Assembly: GCA_022486625.1 (NCBI GenBank)
Contig: JAKVKH010000006.1
Span: forward strand, 1-64,000
Reading direction: 5' to 3'
Source of the DNA: Butyrivibrio sp.
Lineage (GTDB): Bacteria > Bacillota > Clostridia > Lachnospirales > Lachnospiraceae
DNA length: 64,000 nt
The translations under genes were made by a program, and so were the position numbers. The first letter of the stretch is position 1. Each line of letters starts with the position of its first letter. The notes under the pieces were generated by a model that was not told the origin of the DNA, made no database searches, and saw only the letters and a list, made by a program, of their open reading frames with translations. Shown in pieces: positions 32,733 through 41,874 of the stretch.

Positions 32733-35102
32733 ATGAAAATGCAGATTTGTGTTCATGCAGACAGGCGGGAAACGGTGAAAAAGAGAAATCATATTGTCGG
32801 GACATATCTGATTGCGGTGGCAGTTGTGTTCCTTTATATTGCTTTTGGCAAGGGACAGACAGGCACTTCACTCGGGTTTGATTCCGGGAAAGTGACTGAA
32901 TTGTCTGATGGCTGGTCATACAGCGAAGATGGCGGAGCATCGGAGCAGATCAGTCTTCCGCAGAACAGAAGTATTCCGGGAGTGCAGAGGGTAACCATTT
33001 CCAGAAAACTTCCGGAGCAGATCGATGACGGTTCTTCATTGGCGGTCTATTCTTCTTTTCAGTACATTCAGGTTTATGTAGGACAGAATAAAGTCAGATC
33101 ATATAACGGCGCAGCAGGAATTCTCCGTACGGATGTTCCTGTGACGCAGATTCTGCTGATTTCAGCAGATGAAAGCTGGGCAGGACAGAAACTGACCATC
33201 AGTTATGAAAGTCCGCTTTCTTCCAGAAAAGGCGTGCTTCATCCGGTTCTTCTGGGAGACCGGATGGATATTATTTATTCGTTGCTGGCACATCGCCTTC
33301 TGATTATCCTCAGTGGCGCGCTGCTGATTGTCATCGGCACGGTAATTGTCGGATACAGAGCTTTTTCCGGAACAAAAGGACTGATTGGACAGGCACTTCA
33401 GTATCAGGGACTTTATATGCTGATGCTGGGAGTGTTTTTTGTGCTGCAGGCGGGCATGAATCAGATACTGTTCTGCGATCTTAACTGGTCAAGATTTCTT
33501 GAGTTTTTTTCTATTATGCTGGTGCCGGTTACCTCAATACTGGAAGTCGATACAGTGGAAAAACATCGTTTCGGAAGACTGTCAGATATACTGTGCGGCA
33601 GCTGTATTCTGATGATTCTGCTGGAATGTACAATGGCGATTGTTTTTCATATTGACTACATGAAGGTAATTGTACTGACCTATCTCATGCTGGCAATGTC
33701 GGTTGTATATGTAGTCGGCACGGTCTGGTATATTGCAGTGACAGACGGACAACTGATGCGGGAAATGAAATGGATGATTTATGCATACATGTCCATGGCA
33801 GCAGCCGGAATCGGCGAGATCTTGCTTTATTATGTGGATTCGGATAAGGAAGACTGCAGAATTCTGGCAGCAGGAGTACTGCTGCATGCACTTTTTTCCA
33901 TGCAATGGATTATACAGCAGCGGAATCTGCAGGAGAATGCCAAAGAACGTTCACTTCAGCAGGCAGAAGCCAAAAGCGTCTTTCTGGCCAATATGTCTCA
34001 TGAGATCAGAACACCGATCAGTGCGGTTCTGGGAATCAATGAAATGATTCTCAGGAAAACGGATGACGCAGAAATTCTGGGATATGCAAAGGATATCAGA
34101 GAATCAGGAAACAATCTTCTGACCCTGATCAATAATATTCTGAATTATTCCGGAATAGAGTCCGGGAAGCTGGAACTTCTGAACTCTGACTATGATCTGA
34201 TGAACCTGTTGCAGGAGCTGTATGCGCATACGAAACAGTCAATCCGGTCTCAGAATGTGATATTGAAAATTGAAACAGATCCGAATCTTCCGGCAGTGCT
34301 CACGGGAGACCGGAATAAGGTCAGAATCATTCTGTGGAATATTCTTCAGAATGCGGTTCATTATACGAAAAAAGGATTCATCAGGATGTATGTTACCGGC
34401 AGCAGAAGAGGAAGCCATGTGGAACTGATTTTCCGGATTGAAGATACCGGAGAGGGAATGTCCGAAAATGTGCAGAAGAAGATTTTTGAATCGTTCAGCA
34501 GATCGGAAAGTCATGTTGCAGAGGGAATCGGACTTGGACTTACCGTGGCCGGATATTTTGCAAAGGCAATGAATGGAACGGTAAGTGTACATAGCCTTGA
34601 AGGAAAAGGCTCCCAGTTCGTGGTCAGGATTATTCAGGAATATGCAGTGAGCGGCCTGCTGGGGACATTTTATGAAAATGCGGATCCTGCCAATAAACAG
34701 TGGACAGCACCAGAAGCCGGGCTTCTGATTGTCGATGATGAACCGATCAATCTGAAAATCATTCAGGGATTTTTGAGCCACTCGGAAATAAAAACAGAAC
34801 TGGCAGCGGATGGTTATGAAGCGCTGCAGAAGGCTTCAGGAAAGCAGTATGACGTTATTCTGCTGGATCATATGATGCCCGGCATGGATGGGGAAGAGAC
34901 GTTTGCTGCATTGCAGAGGATTGCGCAGCGCAGGAAAATTGCAACACCGGTAGTCATGCTTTCCGCCGGGGCACAGGATGAGCAGAAGTATTATATCAGC
35001 AAAGGCTTTTCGGGATATCTGCAAAAGCCGGTGAATCAGGATCAGTTACTGGAAATCCTGTTCAGACTTATTCCGCAGGATAAGATTAAACCGAAGATAT
35101 AA
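32733..35102 (+). CDS. Hybrid sensor histidine kinase with receiver domain
   Basis: This 789-residue protein has one transmembrane segment (about 20-38), an extracellular domain of about 150 residues, then seven membrane segments (about 190-400), in the style of 7TMR-DISM sensors. The kinase part has SHEIRTP (H423), HATPase_c (NAVHYTKKG; GIGLGLTVA), and a receiver with D712 in LLDHMMPGMDGEE and KPV at the end. ATG 32733 follows AAGGAGAAG. The next gene begins 11 bases after its stop and encodes a related kinase, so two sensors of similar layout are produced together. A shared ligand such as a polysaccharide fragment is possible because DISM domains often bind carbohydrates. Confidence 0.85.
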   Translation: MKMQICVHADRRETVKKRNHIVGTYLIAVAVVFLYIAFGKGQTGTSLGFDSGKVTELSDGWSYSEDGGASEQISLPQNRSIPGVQRVTISRKLPEQIDDGSSLAVYSSFQYIQVYVGQNKVRSYNGAAGILRTDVPVTQILLISADESWAGQKLTISYESPLSSRKGVLHPVLLGDRMDIIYSLLAHRLLIILSGALLIVIGTVIVGYRAFSGTKGLIGQALQYQGLYMLMLGVFFVLQAGMNQILFCDLNWSRFLEFFSIMLVPVTSILEVDTVEKHRFGRLSDILCGSCILMILLECTMAIVFHIDYMKVIVLTYLMLAMSVVYVVGTVWYIAVTDGQLMREMKWMIYAYMSMAAAGIGEILLYYVDSDKEDCRILAAGVLLHALFSMQWIIQQRNLQENAKERSLQQAEAKSVFLANMSHEIRTPISAVLGINEMILRKTDDAEILGYAKDIRESGNNLLTLINNILNYSGIESGKLELLNSDYDLMNLLQELYAHTKQSIRSQNVILKIETDPNLPAVLTGDRNKVRIILWNILQNAVHYTKKGFIRMYVTGSRRGSHVELIFRIEDTGEGMSENVQKKIFESFSRSESHVAEGIGLGLTVAGYFAKAMNGTVSVHSLEGKGSQFVVRIIQEYAVSGLLGTFYENADPANKQWTAPEAGLLIVDDEPINLKIIQGFLSHSEIKTELAADGYEALQKASGKQYDVILLDHMMPGMDGEETFAALQRIAQRRKIATPVVMLSAGAQDEQKYYISKGFSGYLQKPVNQDQLLEILFRLIPQDKIKPKI

Positions 35103-35113
35103 CAGGAGTAGAT

Positions 35114-37876
35114 ATGGAGCATCTGAAGAGGTTTGGACCTGAATGGATTCATAAGGTTCTGCTGAAAATTTATTTTCTGATATTGCTGATGCCATTTGGC
35201 ATCGCTGTCATTAATTCCATATATCCGCATTCTATGAACAGTTTTGCCGGAGACAGCTGGCAGCAGCTTTCTTTTGCACAGGTGCAGAGCCAGGGCAGTG
35301 AACTGACAATGAAAACGACATTACCGGCAGAACTTTCAGCGCATATGTCTCTTCTGGTTTATTCAAGGGAGCAGAATCTGAAGATCCGTATCGGAGATCA
35401 GATAAAGGGAGAATACATCGGAATCGGAAGGAATGAGCATGGGCAGTATGCAGCTGACGGATGGTATCAGATTACGCTTTCCAGAGCAGATTCAGGGAAA
35501 TTACTGACGATTGAGATGACTGCCGCAAAGGGAAAAACGGCTGAATCTGTCAGACCGGTTTTTCTGGGAGACAGAACGACGATTGTCTATCATCTTCTGA
35601 TGTTGCATTTTTATCCGGTGCTATTCGGAATTCTGATGTTTCTGCTTGGACTGTTCATGCTGGGGTATTCGCTGCTGACGTGGGACAAGGGAAGCAGGCC
35701 GTTTCACTGTATCGGTGCATATATGATTTTCTGCGGTATGTATTTCTTTTTCTCTTCTGAGATCAGACAGATTTATCTGTCCGATCTCTATCGCGCGCAG
35801 AACATCAGCATTATGAGTCTGATCTTTCTGCAGATACCGCTGATGCTTTATGCAGGAGAAGTGCTGGAGGGCAGATGCGCGGTCATGACTTTTTTCTGGG
35901 AAAGACTGAATCTGATCATGCTTCCGGTTGTCGGAATTCTGATTGCGACAAGGAGCATGGATGCCCGCCATCTTTTCAAACCGATAAAAATCATCTACCT
36001 GATTCAGCTGGGAGGCTGCATTGCTGCCATGCTGTACAGAAGGTCAAAAGAAGAACTGAACCCGCTTCAGAAGGATGCTCTCTGGGGATTTACAGCACTT
36101 TTTGCAGGTGATTTTTATGAAATCTGTGCCGGATACGTGACGCATGCGGCCAGTGACAACATCGGAATCGTCATGGGGGCGCTGATTTTCAGCGGGATCG
36201 GAATATTCAGCTTCCGCAGGTGGCTGCGTACGGTAACAGCAAGAGAGCGTCAGGAACTGATCCGGAACGAGGAGAAGGATCTGTTTCTGGCAGAGATGTC
36301 TCATTCTATCCGGACACCGGCCAATGCTGTACTGGGAATGGATATGATGATTCTGCGGAAAAGCAGAGATCAGGAGATTACGGGCTATGCATCAGATATA
36401 GAAAATGCGTGCCAGTCACTGCTGAGTATTATTGATGATATTCTGGATTTTTCCAAAATCGGGAACGGTGAAATTGAACTGCAGCAGGCGGGTTATCATA
36501 TGACATCGCTGGTGAATGACTGTTGTAATATGATCATGATCAAAGCTGCAGAAAAGGGACTTCGCTTCCGGGTGGTAAATAATCCGCGTATGCCGGATCA
36601 GCTGTATGGTGATGAAATACGGATCCGGCAGATCATGATCAATCTGCTGACCAATGCAGTAAAGTACACACTCCGGGGAGAGGTAACGCTGGGAATTGAT
36701 TATCAGGAAGTGGATTCCAGACATCTGATACTGATAATTACAGTCAGTGATACCGGAATCGGAATCCGGCAGGAGGATATTCCCCATCTGTTTGAATCCT
36801 ACAGGCGCTTTGATGAAAAGGCGAATTTCAGAATTGAAGGGACCGGCCTTGGTCTGTCCATTGTGAAGTTCCTTGTGGAACTGATGGGCGGAAAAATCGA
36901 AGTGCGAAGTGTTTATGGTGAAGGTTCTGAGTTCAGTGTGCAGATTCCGCAGAGAATTCTCGGAAACAGCAAAATGGGAGATCTCGGCGCAGTCCTTGAA
37001 AACGGGATGGAAAGGAAAAACCATAAAACAACCTGGTTCCATGCGCCAATGGCACATATTCTGATTGTAGATGATGTGCCGATGAACCTGAAAGTGCTTG
37101 CGGCACTGCTGGATGAGACCGGAATGCAGGTGGATCTGGCAGCGAGCGGTCCGGAATGTCTTATACTGACAGCAAAAAGAAAATATCAGCTGATTTTTAT
37201 GGATCATATGATGCCCGGAATGGATGGAGAAGAGACGTTCCGCAGAATGAAACAGATGTCTGAGAATCAGAATGAGACGACGCCGGTGGTCATGCTGACA
37301 GCCAATGCAATTCTGGGCGCGAAGGAGGCCTATCTGCAGGAAGGTTTCTGCAGTTATCTGGCAAAGCCGGTAACCGAAGCGGCGCTTCGTGATGTATGTG
37401 TGAAGTATCTGCCGGAAGAGATGGTTTCCTGGGATAAAAATGCGGAAGAGGAAAACACAGGTGAGGACAATAACCAGGAGCATTCATTTCAGCCGGGAGA
37501 AGCACAGAACAGCGAGGGTACGGATCAGATTGCGGCGCTGGATGAATTTCTGAATACGGAAGCAGGAATTGCATACTGTGTGGATGACCGGGATCTGTAC
37601 CTGGAGATTCTCGGAGAATACGTGCATCCGGACAGAGAACAGCAGATTCAGAATGCATTTGCGCAGGAGGACTGGAAAAATTATCAGGTAGGCGTTCACT
37701 CACTCAAGAGTACGTCCAGAACCATCGGTGCAGCAAAGCTTTCTGAAATGTCGCTTGCACTGGAAAATGCGGCGAAAGCGGGGGACATTGGATATATCAG
37801 GTTACATCATGAGGAAACAATGGAAATATATGAAAAACTGAAAGGCAGAATCAGGGAGATTCTGCAGTCGGAATAA
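35114..37876 (+). CDS. Hybrid sensor histidine kinase with receiver and Hpt domains
   Basis: This 920-residue protein has an N-terminal membrane segment, an extracellular domain (about 45-160), about seven membrane segments (165-380), then HisKA with H397, HATPase_c (NAVKYTLRG; GTGLGLSIV), a receiver with D697 in IFMDHMMPGMDGEE, and a C-terminal Hpt domain with H862 in VHSLKST. The residue after H397 is S (SHSIRTP) where most kinases have E or D, the general base for autophosphorylation; activity may be altered. It can pass phosphate from its own receiver to the Hpt His and on to an external regulator. Nine bases before the ATG is AACAGGAG. A terminator follows. Confidence 0.85.
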   Translation: MEHLKRFGPEWIHKVLLKIYFLILLMPFGIAVINSIYPHSMNSFAGDSWQQLSFAQVQSQGSELTMKTTLPAELSAHMSLLVYSREQNLKIRIGDQIKGEYIGIGRNEHGQYAADGWYQITLSRADSGKLLTIEMTAAKGKTAESVRPVFLGDRTTIVYHLLMLHFYPVLFGILMFLLGLFMLGYSLLTWDKGSRPFHCIGAYMIFCGMYFFFSSEIRQIYLSDLYRAQNISIMSLIFLQIPLMLYAGEVLEGRCAVMTFFWERLNLIMLPVVGILIATRSMDARHLFKPIKIIYLIQLGGCIAAMLYRRSKEELNPLQKDALWGFTALFAGDFYEICAGYVTHAASDNIGIVMGALIFSGIGIFSFRRWLRTVTARERQELIRNEEKDLFLAEMSHSIRTPANAVLGMDMMILRKSRDQEITGYASDIENACQSLLSIIDDILDFSKIGNGEIELQQAGYHMTSLVNDCCNMIMIKAAEKGLRFRVVNNPRMPDQLYGDEIRIRQIMINLLTNAVKYTLRGEVTLGIDYQEVDSRHLILIITVSDTGIGIRQEDIPHLFESYRRFDEKANFRIEGTGLGLSIVKFLVELMGGKIEVRSVYGEGSEFSVQIPQRILGNSKMGDLGAVLENGMERKNHKTTWFHAPMAHILIVDDVPMNLKVLAALLDETGMQVDLAASGPECLILTAKRKYQLIFMDHMMPGMDGEETFRRMKQMSENQNETTPVVMLTANAILGAKEAYLQEGFCSYLAKPVTEAALRDVCVKYLPEEMVSWDKNAEEENTGEDNNQEHSFQPGEAQNSEGTDQIAALDEFLNTEAGIAYCVDDRDLYLEILGEYVHPDREQQIQNAFAQEDWKNYQVGVHSLKSTSRTIGAAKLSEMSLALENAAKAGDIGYIRLHHEETMEIYEKLKGRIREILQSE

Positions 37877-37882
37877 AGAATG

Positions 37883-37925
37883 AAAACGGCTCCTCCGGTA
37901 TTTCTTCGGAGAAGCCGTTTTTTAT
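37883..37925. terminator. Bidirectional terminator between the kinase and hcp
   Basis: AAAACGGCTCCTCCG (37883-37897) pairs with CGGAGAAGCCGTTTT (to 37921), one mismatch, with T-rich flanks on both strands. It serves the kinase pair on the plus strand and hcp on the minus strand. Confidence 0.9.
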
Positions 37926-37933
37926 TGTCTGAT

Positions 37934-39532
37934 TCAGTCTTTTTTCAGAAGCTTCTGAAGGTCTGCTTCAGGAGTGCTGATCGGAGCAATGTGATAATGC
38001 TCTACGAGATAATTCAGGACATTCGGTGAAATGAATGCCGGAAGTGAAGGCCCCAGAAGAATGTTCTGGATACCGAGGTGCAAAAGGGTCAGCAGGATGC
38101 AGACTGCCTTCTGCTCGTACCAGGACAGAACAAAGGAAAGCGGGAGTTCATTGACGCTGCATCCGAATGCATCTGCAAGTGCAACGGCAACCTGAATGGC
38201 ACTGAAGGCATCATTACACTGTCCCATATCCATGATGCGCGGAAGACCGGCAACAGTTCCAAGGTCCAGATCGTTAAAGCGGTATTTGCCGCAGGCAAGT
38301 GTCAGAATAATGGAATCGGAAGGTGTCTGCTTTACAAATTCCGTATAGTAGTTACGACCGGGCTTTGCACCATCACAACCGCCCACCAGGAAGAAGTGAC
38401 TGATTTCGCCTTTTTTGACTTCAGCGACTACCTGATCCGCAACAGACAGAACCGTTCCGTGACCGAAACCGGTGGTGACTTCGTGTCCGCCGTTGATTCC
38501 CGTCAGCGCCTTATCTTCGCTGTATCCGCCAAGTTCCAGTGCCTTTTCGATAACAGGAGTAAAGTCTTTATCTTCTCCAATGTGTACAAGACCGGGATAG
38601 GAGACAACCTCTGTGGTATAGACACGGTCAATGTAGGAAGCCTTCGGAGGCATCAGGCAGTTCGTGGTAAACAGAACGGGAGCAGGAATGGAATCAAATT
38701 CCTTTTGCTGATTCTGCCATGCGGTACCGAAGTTTCCTTTCAGATGTGCATATTTTTTCAGTTCCGGATAGGCATGAGCAGGGAGCATTTCGCCATGGGT
38801 ATAGATATTGATGCCCTTGCCCTCCGTCTGTTCAAGAAGAGCCTTAAGGTCATACAGATCATGCCCGCTGATGACGATGAAGGGACCCTTTTCAATGGTG
38901 AGCGGAACGGTTACAGGAGTCGGTGTTCCGTAGGTCTGTGTATTGGCTTTGTCAAGGAGTGCCATGCACTTGAGGTTGACTTCGCCTGTCTTTAATACCA
39001 TTGGAAGCAGTGCCTCCATGGTGTCCTCATAACCGATAGCGAACATTGCACGATAGAAGAACTCATTCACATCAGCGTCTGTATAGCCGAGTACCATGGC
39101 ATGATAAGCATAGGCAGCCATGCCGCGCAGGCCGAACAGAATCAGGGACTTGAGGGAACGGATGTCTTCGTTCGCATTCCAGACTTCATCCATGTCATAA
39201 TCGTCATTCTGCCCGCAGGGGGAACCGCATGCGGTACAGCCGGGACTCAGCATGTCCTTCTGGGCATGCACTTCGTCAATCATAGCCTGAATGGTACTGC
39301 TGTTAAAGTTCACATTGGTGATGGTGGTGAACAGGCCGGAGATCATAGCCTTATCCGTATCTGCAGTTGGGACATTTCCGCCGGCAACGGAGCGTGCCAG
39401 ACCGACAAGTGCACCGGTCAGCTGATCCTGAAGTCTTGCCACATCTGCAGTCTTTCCGCAGACACCTGCCTTACCTGTACAGCCGGTGCATCCGGCTGTC
39501 TGTTCACATTGAAAACAAAACATATCGCTCAT
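37934..39532 (-). CDS. hcp: Hydroxylamine reductase / hybrid cluster protein
   Basis: This 532-residue protein has the N-terminal cysteine motif of anaerobe-type Hcp (FCFQCEQTAGCTGC... GVCGKT) for the [4Fe-4S] cluster, and downstream cysteines (CTACGSPCGQ; TTNCLMPP; GGCDGAKPG; TLACGKYRF) that hold the 4Fe-2S-2O hybrid cluster. Hcp protects against nitric oxide and S-nitrosylation and reduces hydroxylamine in the cytoplasm. ATG 39532 has AAAGGAAAA upstream on the minus strand. A small ferredoxin and a second Fe-S protein are encoded just upstream in the same direction, giving a probable electron supply. Confidence 0.95.
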   Translation of the reverse strand: MSDMFCFQCEQTAGCTGCTGKAGVCGKTADVARLQDQLTGALVGLARSVAGGNVPTADTDKAMISGLFTTITNVNFNSSTIQAMIDEVHAQKDMLSPGCTACGSPCGQNDDYDMDEVWNANEDIRSLKSLILFGLRGMAAYAYHAMVLGYTDADVNEFFYRAMFAIGYEDTMEALLPMVLKTGEVNLKCMALLDKANTQTYGTPTPVTVPLTIEKGPFIVISGHDLYDLKALLEQTEGKGINIYTHGEMLPAHAYPELKKYAHLKGNFGTAWQNQQKEFDSIPAPVLFTTNCLMPPKASYIDRVYTTEVVSYPGLVHIGEDKDFTPVIEKALELGGYSEDKALTGINGGHEVTTGFGHGTVLSVADQVVAEVKKGEISHFFLVGGCDGAKPGRNYYTEFVKQTPSDSIILTLACGKYRFNDLDLGTVAGLPRIMDMGQCNDAFSAIQVAVALADAFGCSVNELPLSFVLSWYEQKAVCILLTLLHLGIQNILLGPSLPAFISPNVLNYLVEHYHIAPISTPEADLQKLLKKD

Positions 39533-39578
39533 CTTTTTAATTTTCCTTTCGTGCCGTTAAGGCATTTTTTATTGAAAT

Positions 39579-39767
39579 TCAGTTTTCGGATTTGATTACG
39601 GATACGGGACATCCGCCTTCTGCATCTTTTACTGCAGCTTCATTTGCTGCGGACGGATCTGCGATGACTTCAGCAGCACCATCCTCTGCAATGCGGAATA
39701 CTTCGGGGCATGTTGCAGCGCACATACCGCATCCGATACACCCGGTTCTGTCAATGGATACTTTCAT
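39579..39767 (-). CDS. Small [4Fe-4S] ferredoxin
   Basis: This 62-residue protein has C-x2-C-x2-C-x3-C-P (GCIGCGMCAATCPEVF) near residues 10-21 and a distal GCP cysteine, as in single-cluster ferredoxins. The start (39765-39767) follows AAGGAGGCAG on the minus strand. It lies between the larger Fe-S protein and hcp, separated by 34 and 46 bases, all on the minus strand, which suggests that it carries electrons to Hcp. Confidence 0.9.
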   Translation of the reverse strand: MKVSIDRTGCIGCGMCAATCPEVFRIAEDGAAEVIADPSAANEAAVKDAEGGCPVSVIKSEN

Positions 39768-39801
39768 GATCTGCCTCCTTCTGAATTGTGGATCAAAATG
39801 T

Positions 39802-40533
39802 TCAGTCCAGTATCTCTCCGTCAGTGGAGAGGGTAACAACCTGCCACGGAATCATTTTGCCGCTTCTTTGCAGCGCGGTCCTGACCGCATATTCAATCCC
39901 TCCGCAGCAGGGAACTTCCATACGCACAACAGTGACACTTTTAATATCGTTATTTGCAAGAATCTCAGTCAGCTTGTCTGCATAGTCTGCATCATCAAGC
40001 TTCGGGCAGCCGATCAGGGTGACGTGGCCCCGGATGAATCTTGCGTGGAAGTCAGATCTTGCATAAGCGGTGCAGTCTGCAGCAATGAGGAGCTTTGCAC
40101 CGTCAAAATAAGGCGCGTTTACAGGCGCAAGCTGGATCTGTACCGGCCAGGTGGACAGCTCGGAAACTGTACCGGTCATTGCGGCTGCCGGAGCCGCTGT
40201 GGAAGGCGTCAGAACTTTGAAAGCACTTCCGGGGCAGGAATGGGAGATGGTGTGTGCGGCGCTTCCCGGGCAGCCGGTATGCGGCATTTCTTCTTTCAGT
40301 GCCTTTGCACGCAGAACAGCTTCCTGATTATATTCAGCAGCTTCTCTTTCTGTGAATGTGATTGCGTTTGCAGGGCAGGTCGGAAGACAGTCACCAAGGC
40401 CATCACAGTAATCGTCCCGCATCAGTTTCGCCTTGCCGTCCACCATGGCAATGGCACCTTCGTGACATGCTGCTGCGCAGGCACCGCAGCCATTGCATTT
40501 TTCTGTATTGATTTCAATAATTCTTCTTTTCAT
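39802..40533 (-). CDS. Iron-sulfur protein associated with hcp
   Basis: This 243-residue protein has two N-terminal cysteine clusters: CNGCGACAAACHEG (residues 14-25) and CDGLGDCLPTCPANA (43-57), so it should hold two [4Fe-4S] centres, one variant with an extra spacing. The remaining 170 residues form an alpha/beta domain with further cysteines (HTGCPGSA; SHSCPG; EVPCCGG). The family occurs in anaerobes next to hcp or hydrogenase-like genes; its reaction is unknown. ATG 40533 follows AAAGGGG on the minus strand. It heads the likely Fe-S protein/ferredoxin/hcp operon. Confidence 0.85.
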   Translation of the reverse strand: MKRRIIEINTEKCNGCGACAAACHEGAIAMVDGKAKLMRDDYCDGLGDCLPTCPANAITFTEREAAEYNQEAVLRAKALKEEMPHTGCPGSAAHTISHSCPGSAFKVLTPSTAAPAAAMTGTVSELSTWPVQIQLAPVNAPYFDGAKLLIAADCTAYARSDFHARFIRGHVTLIGCPKLDDADYADKLTEILANNDIKSVTVVRMEVPCCGGIEYAVRTALQRSGKMIPWQVVTLSTDGEILD

Positions 40534-40672
40534 AAATGGAATAAACCCCTTTCACATCATCTGGTGTTCATGATATTGCCTCATGTCTGTTGATGGAATC
40601 AGTGTAACCTGTTTCCTCAGCGTAGTATGTTGCAAATGTTACGGATTAAAAATGAATCTGAAAAAAGAATAC

Positions 40673-40704
40673 TTGACAGAGATAACTGTAACTGATAGAG
40701 TTAC
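40673..40704 (+). promoter_or_regulatory. Promoter with overlapping Rrf2-type operator
   Basis: TTGACA (40673-40678) and TAGAGT (40696-40701) are spaced by 17 bases, a normal sigma-A promoter for the TlpA gene. The perfect inverted repeat GTAACT-GATAG-AGTTAC (40688-40704) covers the -10 element. A repressor bound there would block transcription. An Rrf2 regulator is encoded in the same operon (41410), so autoregulation is likely. Confidence 0.75.
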
Positions 40705-40740
40705 ATTAACAGGAAAAATACTCACCACGGAAAGGAAAAA

Positions 40741-41409
40741 ATGATGAGAAAGAAAACATTTGCAAAAGGAACATTAATACTGCTGATGATCGGAAGTCTT
40801 GCACTTACTGCATGTGGAGCGGCAGGCACAGCAGATCAGGGCACGAAGGGCGGGACGGATGTTTCGGCTGCAGCGGCAGATGAAGAAGTCAGCCTTCCTG
40901 AGGAAGAAACACCGGAAACGGCTACAGCTGGAGACAGTGCACAGGCAGGATTGTTTACATCCTTTGATGCGACTGATCTTTCCGGAAATCCGGTGGATGA
41001 AACCATATTTGCAAAGGATACGATCACCATGGTTAATATCTGGGCGACCTATTGCGGACCGTGCCTGAATGAAATGCCGGAGCTGGGGGAACTCAGCCAG
41101 GAATACGCAGACAAAGGAGTACAGATCATCGGCATTCCGATTGATACAATTGATACCTACGGAAAACCGGATCAGGCACAGATCAATACTGCTGCTGAAC
41201 TGGCGTCACAGACCGGTGCTGATTATACACACATTCTGCCGTCTGAAGATCTGCTAAGTCGTGGGCTTTACAATATCTATGCAGTGCCGACGACATATTT
41301 CGTGGACAGCAAAGGAAATCAGGTCGGACAGGAATACATGGGAGCAAAGAGTAAAGCAGACTGGGCAGCCATCATTGATCAGCTGCTGGCAGAACAGGAG
41401 GCAAAGTAA
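40741..41409 (+). CDS. TlpA/ResA-like thioredoxin lipoprotein
   Basis: This 222-residue protein has a lipoprotein signal with lipobox ALTAC, an acidic linker (about 25-70), then a thioredoxin fold with the active site WATYCGPC (C105, C108) and a cis-proline in YAVPTTYF. It reduces disulfides or heme-maturation substrates outside the membrane. ATG 40741 (or 40744) follows ACGGAAAGG. Its stop is directly followed by the start of the Rrf2 gene with no spacer, so the two are co-translated. The promoter before it carries an inverted-repeat operator. Confidence 0.9.
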   Translation: MMRKKTFAKGTLILLMIGSLALTACGAAGTADQGTKGGTDVSAAAADEEVSLPEEETPETATAGDSAQAGLFTSFDATDLSGNPVDETIFAKDTITMVNIWATYCGPCLNEMPELGELSQEYADKGVQIIGIPIDTIDTYGKPDQAQINTAAELASQTGADYTHILPSEDLLSRGLYNIYAVPTTYFVDSKGNQVGQEYMGAKSKADWAAIIDQLLAEQEAK

Positions 41410-41841
41410 ATGACGGCAGAATTTTCGCTTGCGGTACATGGCCTGGTATATCTGTATCATCATACCGGCCGGACGATATCAAGCGATACCCTTGCGCAGA
41501 ATATCTGTACCAATCCGGCCCGTGTCAGGAAAGTCATGGGAATACTTAAAAAGAGCGGACTGACAGTATCTACGGAAGGAAAGGGAAGCGGATATGAGTC
41601 ACTTCCGGATGCAGGAGAAATCACACTGCTGCAGATTCTGGATGCGCTGGAGGAACAGGTGGTATCTGCTTCCTGGCGTTCCGGTAGTGTGGATATGGAT
41701 TGCATGATTGCATCCGGAATGGCGGATGCAATGGATGAAATCTATGGCGGGATGAATAAGAGCTGCCGGGATTATCTTGCGAAGATTACCATTGCTTTCA
41801 TTGATCGGAAGCTGGTTCAGAAAAAGGCACAGAGAAAATAA
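41410..41841 (+). CDS. Rrf2 family transcriptional regulator
   Basis: This 143-residue protein has the Rrf2 winged-helix opening (FSLAVHGLVYLYHH.. SSDTLAQNICTNPARVRKVMGILKKSGLTVSTEG), in which the recognition helix is NPARVRKVM. A single cysteine (DMDCMIAS) occurs in the second half, whereas cluster-binding relatives have three; a full Fe-S cluster is therefore not evident. It probably senses redox or thiol stress, and its likely site is the inverted repeat at 40688-40704. ATG 41410 touches the previous stop; a flavoprotein gene starts 33 bases later. Confidence 0.9.
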   Translation: MTAEFSLAVHGLVYLYHHTGRTISSDTLAQNICTNPARVRKVMGILKKSGLTVSTEGKGSGYESLPDAGEITLLQILDALEEQVVSASWRSGSVDMDCMIASGMADAMDEIYGGMNKSCRDYLAKITIAFIDRKLVQKKAQRK

Positions 41842-41874
41842 CAGCCGCCCGTGGCGCGCAGAAATGAGGATCGC

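Noticed and set aside
36416..37483. Long minus-strand open frame inside the third hybrid kinase gene
   Set aside because: It mirrors the kinase and receiver coding sequence and has no family features.
38078..38995. Plus-strand open frame opposite hcp
   Set aside because: Hcp motifs are unambiguous on the minus strand; the opposite frame lacks a ribosome site.
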